Origin: Liolophura sinensis
Taxonomy: Eukaryota; Mollusca; Polyplacophora; Chitonida; Chitonidae
Assembly (NCBI RefSeq): GCF_032854445.1
Contig: NC_088306.1
Coordinates: 11,525,386-11,589,385 of the forward strand
DNA length: 64,000 bases
Direction of reading: 5' to 3'
Positions 21,531 through 33,220 of the stretch are shown in pieces. The stretch's first letter is position 1. Each line of letters opens with the position of its first letter. The translations under genes and the position numbers were made by a program. Below the pieces are notes generated by a model that saw nothing but the letters and a program-made list of their open reading frames with translations, made no database searches and was not told the DNA's origin.

Positions 21531-21879
21531 CTTACAAGCCATAAATCTGAAGTCGTACTAGTTTTACCAATCGGCAGCGTAATAATGCATATAAAGCTTG
21601 AGGTTGTGAGGTTGGGATTACTTTACCTCGGGACAACCGGAGAGAGTGTGCTGAAGTACGAAAACTGTGGTACTGGAGAGATTCATTCATTTAAACGCTA
21701 TACACTGTGATTTTGCAAGAGGACACTGGGGGGAAAAGTACATCAGACTATGCTACATTATGCATAAACTTAGTTTAAAACATGTGCTGTTGTGAGAATA
21801 CATTATTCATCAAAGTTTTTCCCTTTTTTGTTTTTTTTTTAAATCTTCTGGAGATTTTCACCATTCCAGTTCATAAAAA

Positions 21880-22110
21880 CAGGTGATTTATTTAATTGTT
21901 GTTTAACGTCATACTCAAGAATGTTTCACTTATCAGATGGCAATCCTTTCTTTCTTTTTTTTAATTTATTTATTTATTTATTTGATTGGTGTTTTACACC
22001 ATACTCAAGAATATTTCACTTATACAACGATGACCAGCATTATGGTGGAAGGAAGCCGGGCAGAGCCCGGGGGAAACCCTCGGCTAATCCGCAGGTTCCA
22101 GGCAGGCCTT
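21880..22110 (-). mobile_element. SINE family 1, partial copy plus an older tail fragment
   Basis: 21960-22110 has the reverse-strand tail and body (TTTATTTATTTGATTGGTGT, CATTATGGTGGAAGG, GCCCGGGGGAAACC). Just before it, 21885-21935 holds a second, more diverged tail (TTTATTTAATTGTTGTTTAA then ACTCAAGAATGTTTCACTTA). Two SINE tails of the same orientation sit in tandem. Confidence 0.8.
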
Positions 22111-22259
22111 GCCTTGTATGTTTTTTTTTTTTGATTAAGGTCTAATATATAAAGGCTTATTCAGCTGATGTATGTACTCTAAATTTTATCATTCATTAAT
22201 CAGTGTCACAAAAAACTAGCATTTTCTGTTCATGTTACCTACACGGGTTTTTCCATCAA

Positions 22260-22600
22260 ATAACGAAGAGGCAAGGCTGTGTTACAGTGGATAAGTCCGC
22301 ATCATCACGTGCGATGTCCTAGCAGTCAGTTTTATTGATGGAGGAAACCAGAGTACCTGGAACAAACCATCAACCCTTGGCAGGTTACTGACGAACCTTC
22401 CCACATGTGGGATATGGATGCTCACAGCATATTGAAGGAAGACAAATGGTCCTCAACAAACATTAGCAAACTGCGACGTGAGCGATGCTGACCACTTATT
22501 GTCAAGGACAACCAAATCAAGTAGTGAAAGAGCAGAATCTACAAATTTCTACAAATGTCCAAGGCTGGATTTGAACCTCCCATCTCCTGAGTATTACTTT
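22260..22600. repeat. dispersed SINE-like repeat, family 4
   Basis: Shares TACTGACGAACCTTCCCACA and a GACAAATGGTCCTCAACAAA word with 32970-33110 (ACTGACGAACTTTCCCC, GGACAAGTGGCCTTCAACAC). It ends near CTGGATTTGAACCTCCCA, a B-box-like word. It is probably an old tRNA-derived element. Confidence 0.45.
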
Positions 22601-22737
22601 TCCTTTTGGCCCTGAAGCAAACGTGCAGTCATCAAATTTGAATGCCGGATTTGTCATATACATTCAGTCTGGGAAAGAATACACAAAGCAAGTGTTGGGT
22701 ATAAACAATTTTATACAAATCATGCATATTCAGGTAC

Positions 22738-22905
22738 TAACCTATTTTTTCTAATTTTTGGGACACCTGGTTTGCTCATTTAGCAAATGTACATGTAATT
22801 GTAGCAGGAATAATGAGTTTCTTTTTTCTCCCGTGGTTAGACCATCTAATGAACAATATACTCATATCTTTACTTTTCCAAAAGGCTGGTAAAGAAATGT
22901 AATAC
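22738..22905. repeat. dispersed repeat, family 5 (also at 28616-28785)
   Basis: Shares in order AATTTTTGGGACACCTGGTT, GTAATT.TA.CAGGAAT, CCATCTAATGAACAA and TTACTTT.CCAAAA with 28616-28785 inside PUDP intron 2. Similarity runs for about 165 bases. From 22906 to 25285 no gene or clear repeat is recognised. Confidence 0.65.
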
Positions 22906-25285
22906 TGTACTTTCAACACTACAAATTTCTGTCCCTCAAAAAAGAAGAACTGGGGTAGTTTATCCCCGCACTGTGATTCCCTGGCTCAGGAATAACTCAT
23001 GATAGGAGTTAAGTTATACTCATTATTAAGACTCATTTCAGACAAAATCACATCACTCAGTACAAGCCATGCATGACCTCCAGAAAGGTTCAACACTAAC
23101 CACACCTTCAAGATTTCTTGCGGATGGACAGTGAGAGAGACGGACGTGACAACACTCCCTCTGCCAAAACTGACCACGAGGTAAAACAGTTGATTTCAAC
23201 TTCAAAATAACTGCCAGCAGTTTACAAAAACCTTAACAATTCATCAAAATATAAAATTACATCTGTTACGTTCCTTACCTTACGTGGCCAAGCATGAAGG
23301 CTCAAATGAATGTCAAATAAGAAAACACTATGACAGTAATGCACTGCACTAATTTGCCATGATCGGAAAAATTAAGCTTTGGAAAACATCTGTTTAACAA
23401 CAGATGCTAACACACATAACAACGAATAGCTTTATTCAACTGCCAACGTACACAGACAATGTAAAATTCAACACATTCAACCTGCATGTATAAATTGTAA
23501 CAATATTTACAAAAACAGGCAACATGGAGAAAAAGCTTGACAAAAATGAAAAATAATCAAGTAGGTTTGAACCCCACACTACCAGATATCATATACAATG
23601 CATCTAGTGCTGAAAACCACCACAGCGCCTTGATCAAGTTAGGCCTTGGCGATTACAGCACCTGGTTAAGTATTTACGTTTCACGTTGCTGGACACATGG
23701 TGTGCAATCAGCCCACTCTAGTGTCACATCTGGTTTCCCTAGGCTCAGTTCAGTTTTTACAGCGGGCACGGACAGGGTGCATGTAGCTGACAGGAAATGA
23801 TATGAAATTTTGGTCGAAATAGTTAGAAGGAATAAACAGTGAGTTGTGAGTTGTTTTCTTTAAAAAAGATCCTCAGTCCAAGCCATGGCGTACGGCTTGT
23901 AGTTACTTCTCTGCGCGGCTTCCTAAAGCCTATCTCTTCCTCAAGGGCATGTAAGATTTAGCACTGAATAGGAAGTGGAAGCTGCGAATTTCTTAAACGG
24001 TTGAATTTGGCCCGATAAGAGTAACATGTTTTGGGCTTGTCATGACTCTAGGGTAGATCTGTGGATAGACATTTTTCGTATATTTTGTCATGGCTTCGAA
24101 CTTCTATTCCTGATAGCACCGAGGTATGGAGGAATTGCCATGATATATCGTGAACAGGGCTGGATATACGTGCAAACATTGAAAATTGTCCGTTGATAGC
24201 TGTGGAGAGGAGGGAGAGTTGTCCGTTTCTCGGTTTGAGTGACAGGCGGCCGATCTATGTTGTAGGTTACCTGCAGCACCTGCATAGTAATACACAGTAA
24301 CCTCCAAAGTCTATGTTAAATGCACAAGCTTACATTTCTATTTCTGAAGTAGGGTGGTGTCATTTAAATATTTCTAGCCAGAAAACTATAGATCATAGCT
24401 CAAATCCATGTGCATGTGCCAGAAACTACATGCCTTGGGCTACAATTTGGTGCAAGTCTCAGATTTATAGCTTCCAAAGTTCTTGAAATTACCTGACTGA
24501 AAAAAGTTTTTGACCATATCTCAAAAAGTTACAAAGATAGGCAAAATCTGAAAGCAAACTTAGACATTTTCTACGACGTCATAAGTTCGACCAATGGCGA
24601 GCTTCGAAAGTTTTCAGTGCATGTCTAAGATTCTTTCAAACTTCTTCTAACTGGGATCATTCTACAAGTACATCAAATTTCAAAAGAATCCATTCATTGG
24701 TTCCTGAGAAGAAGATTTTTACAGATTTTGATTAAAATCCAAGATGGCCACCAAGTCACATGACCAAAATTATTCAAAAACAGCCATAATTTGCCTCGTA
24801 ATCGTGTTCCTAAAATCACCAAATGTCAACACCATCCAATAAAAACTTTTCTTTTTACAGCTCTTAAAGCTTTCAAAAAGCTTTCAAAAAATAAAAGAAA
24901 ACTAATTAAAATAACGACTTCAATAGGTGTCCCAGCACAGAGTGCTGTGCCACCTAATTACAACAAAACCCTGGTCCATTCATAAATGGAATGGATCCAT
25001 TTCTCATAAATCAACAACACATTCAGACCATATCTGTGACAAATATCAAAAGGCCTTGATTATGCACAGCCCTACTGTGGATATGTATCACATATTTATA
25101 CCTCTGTATAAAACTTTTCACGTTCTGTAAGGCAGGTCAGAAGTTGGCGGTCACGTGATCACCCATTCATGTCGAAAACAAAATGGCAGTGCAATGTTAC
25201 AGCATTGGGGAAGAGGTCACTTTTTGCCACTTCGCTAGCTAGAGTCAGGCCTAGTTGTACAAAATAACATCACGAAAGCTCTGCA

Positions 25286-25458
25286 GAAATACTCAGACTA
25301 TCTTGAAAGCTGAAATTTATGCAAATCCAATGGATACAAAATTGCTGACAGTGATTCACAAAAAGGCTGTTCCCTATGCAATAATTTTGGGAGGACCGTT
25401 TTCTTCACCCAAGCTATTTGTTACTAAGGAGATCACATAGTCTCTAGCTTCTGATCCA
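25286..25458 (+). repeat. diverged copy of the element B 0.5-kb tandem unit
   Basis: GAAAGCTGAAA, CAAATCCAA, ATTGCTGACA, TTCTTCACCC and GATCACATAGTCTCTAGCTT occur in the same order and spacing as in the unit at 56340-56510. The 0.5-kb unit is therefore a dispersed repeat and is not unique to element B. Confidence 0.6.
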
Positions 25459-25611
25459 TCAATGATTAAGTATCATTTGAGCTTCATATCGCGATCTTTA
25501 CAAATGTTGTCATTTTACTTGCAATTACCTTGTACACATGCTTATCACAATGGTCCCATATCACCACTAGATTGTTTCTTACAACATGATTTCTCATAGG
25601 CGTGATAACAT

Positions 25612-25761
25612 AAACATTTGTATGTAGTATGTACATCAAGTGGGGCTCATACGTTAGGGGAGGTAACTCTGTCATGAAGAGTAAGTAAACATTTGTACGT
25701 AGTATGCACTTCAAGTAGGACTCATACGTTAGGGGAGGTATCTTTGTCATGAAGAGTAAGC
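25612..25761. repeat. 75-bp tandem duplication across the PUDP stop codon
   Basis: Units 25612-25686 and 25687-25761 both read AAACATTTGTA...CTCATACGTTAGGGGAGGTA...GTCATGAAGAGTAAG. The stop codon of the PUDP gene (25749-25747) is in the second unit. An identical codon context is repeated at 25674-25672 in the 3' UTR. Confidence 0.85.
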
Positions 25762-28700
25762 TGGAAGTCCAAATTCCTCAGGTTTGAAATCCCCCAAAGA
25801 GGAGATAATTAATGTGGCTTTGTTGGCGACTTGTGATGTATCCGTGCGAGGATCCGGCACCCAAACACACTGCATGCCTGCTGCATGAGCTGACACTACG
25901 CCATTACCTGAGTCCTCAAAAACCAGAACCTGAAAAACAAACGGAACATGGAGTGATTTACATGTTTTCTCTCAGAATCTTCTCTGTATTGTGTTACCTC
26001 ATGTCCAGTGTAGACTTTCAAATACTCCCGACAACAGCAGAAAAAACAAAAGATCAAAATAATGACATCACCCGTTCTGACTGGTTGCATGGTTTCTGTT
26101 TAACACTTCTTAGGGGAGTAGCAACATGTTTTGAATCGAAGACAATTTAGCACATTGTAAAGTAGATAAGTATGTATTGCCTACATTCAGTTCAGACAGA
26201 ACAAAGATTTCCAGGAATACGGAAACTTTACTTTTTCTTATTTTCTTAATTTTTTTTTCTTTTTTTTTTTTTTTAGTTAAAATGAAGACAGCAGTGAACA
26301 CTGTTTGGCAGACCCTATGACATTTATTACTCTATCTGCTGCCAAAATTTGTTCATTAAAGTGCTTTTTTACCCTGCAATAACAAAAATATATAAAGATG
26401 ATTACGTGACAGCAATTATATTGTGTTTCACCGGCAAACTGACACTTAAAAATTCAAACCGGACATAAAAAGAAAACTGAATATCAAACTTTTTAATTTG
26501 TCTAACATAGATATTTAGATGATTTTTCAGTTTTTCAAGGTTTTCTGATCAAGTAGACATGTCATGAAGAGGAACATTTACTGGTACAGTCAACATATCC
26601 TACAAATTAGATGATCTGTCAGCCTGTTTTCATTTTTATACCGACGTTAAACCCCAAGCGCTCACTCAATCACTTATTTTTATACCGACATTAAACCCCA
26701 AGCACTCACTCAATCACTCATTTTTATACCGACGTTAAACCCCTAGCTCTCACTCACTCAATCACTCACTCATTTTTATACCAACATTAACCCCAAGTGC
26801 TCACGCACTCACTCAATCAATCAATCACTCACTCATTTTTATACCCTCCTCCAACAAGATTCATTCTGCATGTAAACAAAAATATAAATTGGTGTGGATT
26901 AATACTAAAAAACCCCCAAAAAACAGAATGAATGAAAGTCTTCCAAACTGAACCACAATATGTTGGTTAGTTCCTTATACACATATTTAACGTCAGAAAA
27001 TGGGAAGTACTTTTTACCTTTTCTGGAGAAGGAGAATCGTCAAACCTTTTGGCAGCGACTAAAAAACATTCTGGGTGGGGCTTCCCATGATGCACCTCAG
27101 GGTCATCACTGATAAGAACAGTATGGTGAAATAAACTAAAGAATTCTTTATGGTTCGTTGTTTTCAAGTCATACTTCCATTTGTTTGAACCTGTTGCTAT
27201 GGCAATTGGTACATTATGCTTGTGTAGATGTCTGACCAGTTTATCCGCACCTATTTAACAAAAGATGGTATTTATAATAATAAAGCAGAGAGCCACAAAT
27301 TTTAAAAAGCTAGTAAATTTAGAAATTATAAGGTGTCATTTTCAAAGCATATCACTTGTAAGGAAAACTCTTAATTCTCTCTTTGGCACAAATGAATGAC
27401 TTTCTAAACAGGAACGAAGCAACAACTAAACATCCAAATAGTGGAATGCAATGATACAACTGTATAGGTTTTTCAAAGGCACAAAAAGTTCTAATGTCCC
27501 TAAAAATGTAAAAATTTTACTTACTTCAAAAAATAATCATCATGGCCCTTCTTATTATCATTGTACACATAGGTAGGTATTTTGATTTGTATCTGGTTTA
27601 ATCCTCATACGCCAATTATGACTTACCCAGGAACACGCCCTCGGAAGTCAGTTTTATCCTGCCCTGAATGGGTGGGCTGCCCTGATTTAATAATTGTCTG
27701 GTACAGCCCACTGGAGACAAACCAATTACAAAATGGCTGCCACTTTCACTCTCCTTGGTTTTTCACTGGACTACATTAATCTCAATCTCAAAATGCATTA
27801 ATTTTCTTCAAACTGTAAACCTCATCTTCATTTAGTGAAAAACTCGTTACCCTGTTTTATTAAAACTGTGGGCTTTGTCTTGAAATATCTGAGAGAAAAC
27901 CCTAGCACCACGATCAGGAAACTGTAAAAGACTTGTAAAACTGACATTTGATCTTTGCTCCTGAGCTTACATCTTAACATGACATTTTCCAATGAAGGTC
28001 TCAGGCAGCAGTAAGTATAAAAATAAGAAATTTCCAGGTAAGTCACAACTTAAGCATAAACTGAAAATAATTAAGGCTAAGTCTAATTAAACTCTTTGAC
28101 AGCTTCATGATCCTGGGGACTGGTGTTTTTAAAGGAATAAGCCATACAAACCTGGCAACAGTTCTGCTCTTGGAAACACCTCAGCAAAGTGGGATTTACA
28201 CATTTTTATAAACTCATCTACTGTAATGGGCAATTGTAGACTATCTGTGAATACAACCAAAAAGACAATTGTAGACAAATTCCAACCAAACTCAATTAGA
28301 CCAAGCTGTACTGGAGTTGACATTGCAGGTAACTGTGTGGAATCCACACAGAGGTCAGGCCTTATGCCTTAAAAAGAAAAGAGACCACCTAGAAAGAGGA
28401 AATACTCGCCATCTAAAGGTCATTTTGTGCTAGCTGGTTTCAGATGTAGTTTTCATGATCTTTTTTTAGGAGGTTTCACAATGAATAAAACACAAATAAA
28501 TAGGTTCTATTGGTCGGCCTATAGTGGACTTTTGGGAGCAAATTGAACCAGCCCAAGCACAACAATGTGACCGATTGTTTTTGATTGCTGAGCATGTTCT
28601 GATCACCTTACATCTACAATATTTCTTCCAATTTTTGGAACACCTGGTTTGCAAATTTTGGCCGCAGCACAAGTAATTCTATCAGGAATATATACGGTTT

Positions 28701-30886
28701 CTCTTTTACCACATGAATGGTTAGTCCATCTAATGAACAACACATATTTTTACTTTCCCAAAACTCTGGGTGAGAAATAAAATTTTGTGCTTTCATTAAT
28801 ACTAATACCAGTCCTAAACATTAGAAGACTGAATAGACATGTGGTACTAAATCTATATCTGCATCTAATGTGGAAATATAACAGAGTCTGTTCAGCTTTT
28901 ATGGGTGTAGAAATTCAGAGTTCCCATGGTAAATAATCTGCCTTTGCTAACTTAATGACAAACTTTCTATTGGTGCAAGACAAATAGCCTTTGATGAACA
29001 ACAAAAGCCCAGCAATATTAATGGTTTAATGTCAATAAGGCTCCACCAACAGTGAAAACAGGTGAATTGAAAAATTCCTTGTCTTAGGCCAGGATTTGAA
29101 CTCATACCCCATGAGCAAACATACATGTACTCAAATTTATCTAGTAGCCAGGCGCATTTAACATACCTATAATGATATGACTGCCTTCTCTCTCACTGCG
29201 ACCCATGCATTTCTCCTTGATGTCGTAGCTGTAGTCCTTGCCATATTGGGATGTTACTGCCTGAGTGGCAATCGTGTATAGATTCTCTGTGTCTGAATCA
29301 AGGAAAACAATTTCAAAAATTCAAACACATGTCTGAAATATGTTTAATAAGGTTATATTTAACATCCAGTAGCAAGATACTAAGTGATAAGGTGAAAGAG
29401 ATATATCTATAGGGCTGCTGCTGCTGCTATAGGGCATCACTTCCAGATGTCACCAGATAATGTACATGTATTTTGACAATTTATCCATCTGCAGATCTTA
29501 TTTTTTTTTAATAATAGAATAAAACAACATATTCTCCACACATCATTATCATGATTTGTTAAAAACAACTTGTATCTGGCTACTGTATTCAGTTGTTGAA
29601 GAGTGAAAAGACAATATGATTTGCTTCAATTTTCAAACAGCTGGTCAAACCACATGTTGTACTAAGTACAGTCATTGGTCGACTATCCCAGCACAAAAGG
29701 ATGAGGGTCCAGGGGCCGCCTAGGCGCTGGAAGCTTTGGGATGCTAGAGAGCTGGAGATACCCTCCCTAAAAACGTTTCACAAAGTGTCTTTTCTTCACA
29801 TGGATCCATGGTAGTTTTATGTGCTTAACGGTCTACAATGCACATGTGCATGCATAGGCCTTCATTTTGTTGGTCGCCATTAAATTGGTTCGATTTTACT
29901 TTTGTTTCATTTTGTTTTTTCATGGTAAGTAGTATGATTCCGGCCATACTGGCCGTATTGCCATCAATGCCACTGAAGTATATGTTAACATCTAAAAAGC
30001 AGGGAATTACACAATTCATCATATACCCATCAGTCAGTATACAGCTGAAAAGCCAAATAAAACTTTTAACTATGGTACTAGGCCACCTCTATAAGGTTAT
30101 CCCAGGAGCTTGAATGCAAGTTCAAAATCTGTTTGGCTGATCCAGCATCCTTCTGTAATTAACCATAATGTAAACTACACTTTAGGGAACACAATGTAAA
30201 GTGCATGATAGTTAAGCAAGGAAATACAATACTTTCTCCTAAGAGACATGTACACTTAATTAAGGGAAGTAATGTACCAGTGACCTGACAATCACTGTAT
30301 GTGCACTGGAATCAAATAACCACAGAAAGCAAGTACCTTTTGCAGTTTATGTGTTTTACATGGGTGAGAAAATATTTATTCCATATGGTTCATTAGTTGT
30401 TCTAAAAATTTTATCTGATCATTAAAAATAATTTTCAAATCTTCAAAAATATAAGTAACCAAACAATTAAATTATTACTGATATAAACCGAACCTTCTGA
30501 AAGATTTTTAGATATTAAAAACTGCCTTAACTCGCCTTTTCAATCTTCTTCAATGTTGTGTTTTGTACAGCATCGAAAGAGCCATGGCATAATAATCCCA
30601 CAAGGTATAGAATGGGGACATCATTTGATCTACCGTAAATCAGTACGGTGTAAATCGACCGACTCTAGTTGCAGCTAGTGCGGCAGGCCTACCTATCACT
30701 GGCCTCGACAGTAGCCAATGCCTGTCAAGTGTTGTTGTTGTTGAGAACGTAAACAACTGAGTCGCTTTTCAGTTGGACGAAATGACGATCTACACAGAAA
30801 AATACAACTGGCGTTGGCTAATACTTACCTAAAAGTAATCCATCCATATCAAAAACAACATGGGTAATCGGATTGTAGCGTGTCAT
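25747..30886 (-). CDS. PUDP: pseudouridine-5'-phosphatase (HAD family), five exons
   Basis: Cytosolic HAD hydrolase of the PUDP/HDHD1 type, which in characterised relatives removes phosphate from pseudouridine 5'-monophosphate. Exons on the minus strand: 30886-30829, 29292-29167, 28244-28152, 27250-27018 and 25929-25747. All introns are GT-AG and phases agree, giving 230 aa, the usual length for the family. Motif I is DMDGLLLD with nucleophile D13 and acid/base D15, split by intron 1 exactly before D20. A four-helix cap region follows (residues about 20-90). Motif II is IAIATGS with T112. HKEFFSLF and [13 protein letters not shown] give motif III lysine K149. Motif IV is VFEDSGNG with D176. 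The protein ends FGLPAYSS. All catalytic residues are present, so the gene looks functional. The start is chosen because [15 protein letters not shown] is a normal-length N-terminus. Introns contain family 5 and other repeats. Confidence 0.93.
26632..26848. repeat. tandem array of a SINE tail (PUDP intron 4)
   Basis: Four to five copies of TTTTTATACCGACGTTAAAC followed by CCCAAGCGCTCACTCACTC-like runs, with a period of about 45-60 bases. The unit is the 3' tail of SINE family 2 (as at 38650-38690 and 33045-33075), here amplified in tandem. Confidence 0.8.
28616..28785. repeat. dispersed repeat, family 5 (PUDP intron 2)
   Basis: Same orientation and order of words as 22738-22905. It lies between exons 2 and 3 of the phosphatase gene. 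Confidence 0.65.
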
Positions 30887-32119
30887 CGTGCAAAACAGAA
30901 AGCCGCAGTGTCTTAGCTCCCCAGTTCCAGTCTGTAAATGAATGCAACCCACGTGTTAACCGCTTTAAATACCCAGTCAAATTTAGCCCCAGGGCTTTCG
31001 AATTGACTGCTGGTGCAACTACTCTTTAAATTTCATCATTCATTAATCACTAGCCGTGTCGTTCACGCAAACTGACTTTTAATATGGTAATTCAGCATTG
31101 ATGGTGTTTTTCAACGTTGTTTTCTGCATTTCCAATAATTCGAGACCACGGACATCGGGGCATCTGCCCCTTTACCTCACGCCCACACTCTTAACTCGTT
31201 CGTGAACACACGTCGGTGAAAACTGCGCCTAAATTACATAGGAGGTATACTTGTTTGTTGTTTGTTTGTTTTTTTGTTTGTTTTTTGTTTTGTTTTGTTT
31301 TTTTCTTTCTTTTTTTTTATTCGTCTTGGAGATAATAATATTTTTATGTATAGCATGTATTTACTTCATACATGTGCATAATCTGATACATTCTTGGTGT
31401 ACCTGGGATTAAGAAAGACGTCAATCTTACTCCTTCAGGATTGACTGGCCTCTTTGTTGCGTTCAGTTCAAACACGCGTTTCGACCAATGAAGCTCCAAA
31501 ACGGACTTTTAGCCGATGTGGCCAGTCAGAGGGCACCTCGCCCGGAGTCAGCTTTTGCCTGGTCATCCAGGGTTGACCTGTACAGGAAGGGCATCAATCC
31601 TATGAAACAGCGGGGGCCGCCGGCAGACGTCTTCCTCTCCACATAGCATGAACATCTTCATACCTGAATATGAATACGTCATTTCGAGCAATTCTCTTGT
31701 TATTAATCGGATATTGATTAATAGCAGACAGTGCCTGGGAAACAGAAACGCCTGACAGACCTAGGCCTATAACACGTCCCACTGAACATCCTGTAGGCTA
31801 ATTGTTATACCAGAAACCAGTCTTTAACAAGTGTAGGTAGGTGAAGACAATATCTACCCGGGCTCGCGTGTTTGTTGGAAACACCTTGTGCATTTTAATA
31901 ATAAAAAAAACCTGAGGGGAAGTTTTTTTTATAGATTTTTACGGATATTTTCATGTCATAAATGCTGGATTAGGAGATTTACCTAAATGTGGCGAGTACA
32001 GCTCTGTACCTATGCGGTGCATGTTTACTTAGGTTTATCTTCCGTGAGGGTGGAATTCTTTTTACAAGTCGGTTGAAATCAAGAAATGTACCATTCACAG
32101 CATATTTAACTTAAAACTT
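30887..32119. other. PUDP upstream region; T-rich tract; no other gene seen
   Basis: The PUDP promoter and 5' UTR should start here. 31250-31320 is a (TTTG)n/poly-T tract. 31480-31620 looks like a dispersed GC-richer fragment without a recognised family. A 60-codon frame at 31600-31782 has no recognisable content. Confidence 0.4.
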
Positions 32120-32760
32120 CTAAAAAGACATTACTTTTTCCATTAGTATCTACTATATCTCTGATATATCTGATCCCGTTCTTATACCACTCATCAACAT
32201 AAAGGTAGAGTTTTTAAAACGACAGTTGTACCATAAAGGTTTATCGAGGTAGTTATTTAGTGTTAAATGGCTCATTTGGCTCTGATATAGGTACCAAGCT
32301 CTAAATACATTTTTCCAGAAAAAAAATGGATGTTTGTGTTTCAAATATTCATTTCCTACAGTGTATAACATGCGAGCATCTGGTATTTGTAGCCACAGAA
32401 TTGTACTCCATTTTGTATTTGCTGTTTCATGATATTTTTAAACTGTGGATAAAATTTGTAACATGTACTAACCATAACCCACACTTATCATAATTTGTGT
32501 TAATAACATTCGCTGAATCCTATCGCTTCCCCCATTCCAAATAAATTTAAATAAAAACGTGTCCAACTCCTTTATGTATTCATCTGCTGGACTTGGTAGA
32601 GCCAGAGAAAAGGTGGTTAAGCCTTGACAAATTGTAACCGTCCCTAGTATGGTTAAATACCTCAATTTTCCACCTAATTTTCCAGCTAAGTAATTTAGTT
32701 TCCATGTACATGTATAAACTATATTAACCACTGAAAAATGTATTCCCAGGAGATTCAAAT
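32120..32760 (-). mobile_element. L1/Tx1-type LINE, 3' fragment of the ORF2 reverse transcriptase
   Basis: Minus-strand frames hold, in order, YLTILGTVTICQGLTTF, LPSPADEYIKELDTFLFKFI, WNGGSDRIQR (32758-32468), and then NEYLKHKHPFFFWKNVFRAW and PLWYNCRF (32371-32153). These are the segments that follow the reverse transcriptase palm in L1-clade non-LTR elements (a LP-P..FIKEL...FIWNG block, then a FW..V..AW block). Frames are broken and both the 5' body and a clear tail are missing. It is a dead 5'-truncated copy. Confidence 0.75.
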
Positions 32761-32969
32761 CAGTTACCCAGTCAAAATTTATATCACTACACAGCCTTAT
32801 TACAAAACCTCTCAGCGATCCTTTTTTTTTTTTAACTTCAATCCTAATAATTTATAAAATGTATTTAGGCATTGAAGGGCTTGTCTTCAAGAGTTTTCGC
32901 TGTCCGGGGCGAACGGGACTGGCCGGGGAAATCGGTATGTCCGGGGCAAACAGGAGCTTTTGTAAATTA

Positions 32970-33220
32970 GGCCTACTGACGAACTTTCCCCATATATGAC
33001 ACACCAGACGGAGGTTGTCATCATATGACTGAGAAAATGTTAAGTACCACATTAAACCCCGAGCGCTCACTCACTAGACGGAGGACAAGTGGCCTTCAAC
33101 ACACATTAGACCGTGTTAACGGCTAAGGCTACGTTTTTCGAATTCCCTTTTCCATGCCGTATTTGAAGTCACACCACGTGTACCATAGCCAATGAACTAC
33201 TAGTCCACGGGTCGCACCCA
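32970..33220. repeat. dispersed SINE-like repeats, families 2 and 4
   Basis: ACTGACGAACTTTCCCC begins a family 4 stretch. CATCATATGACTGAGAAAAT, then ACATTAAACCCCGAGCGCTC and ACTCACT, form a family 2 tail (33015-33075). GGACAAGTGGCCTTCAACAC follows. From 33221 to 36290 no gene is supported. Short frames at 33355-33582 and 35086-35344 (both -) are unassigned. Confidence 0.5.

Noticed and set aside
26638-26850. CRISPR-like regularly spaced repeats
   Set aside because: They are tandem SINE tails in a eukaryotic intron, without unique spacers.
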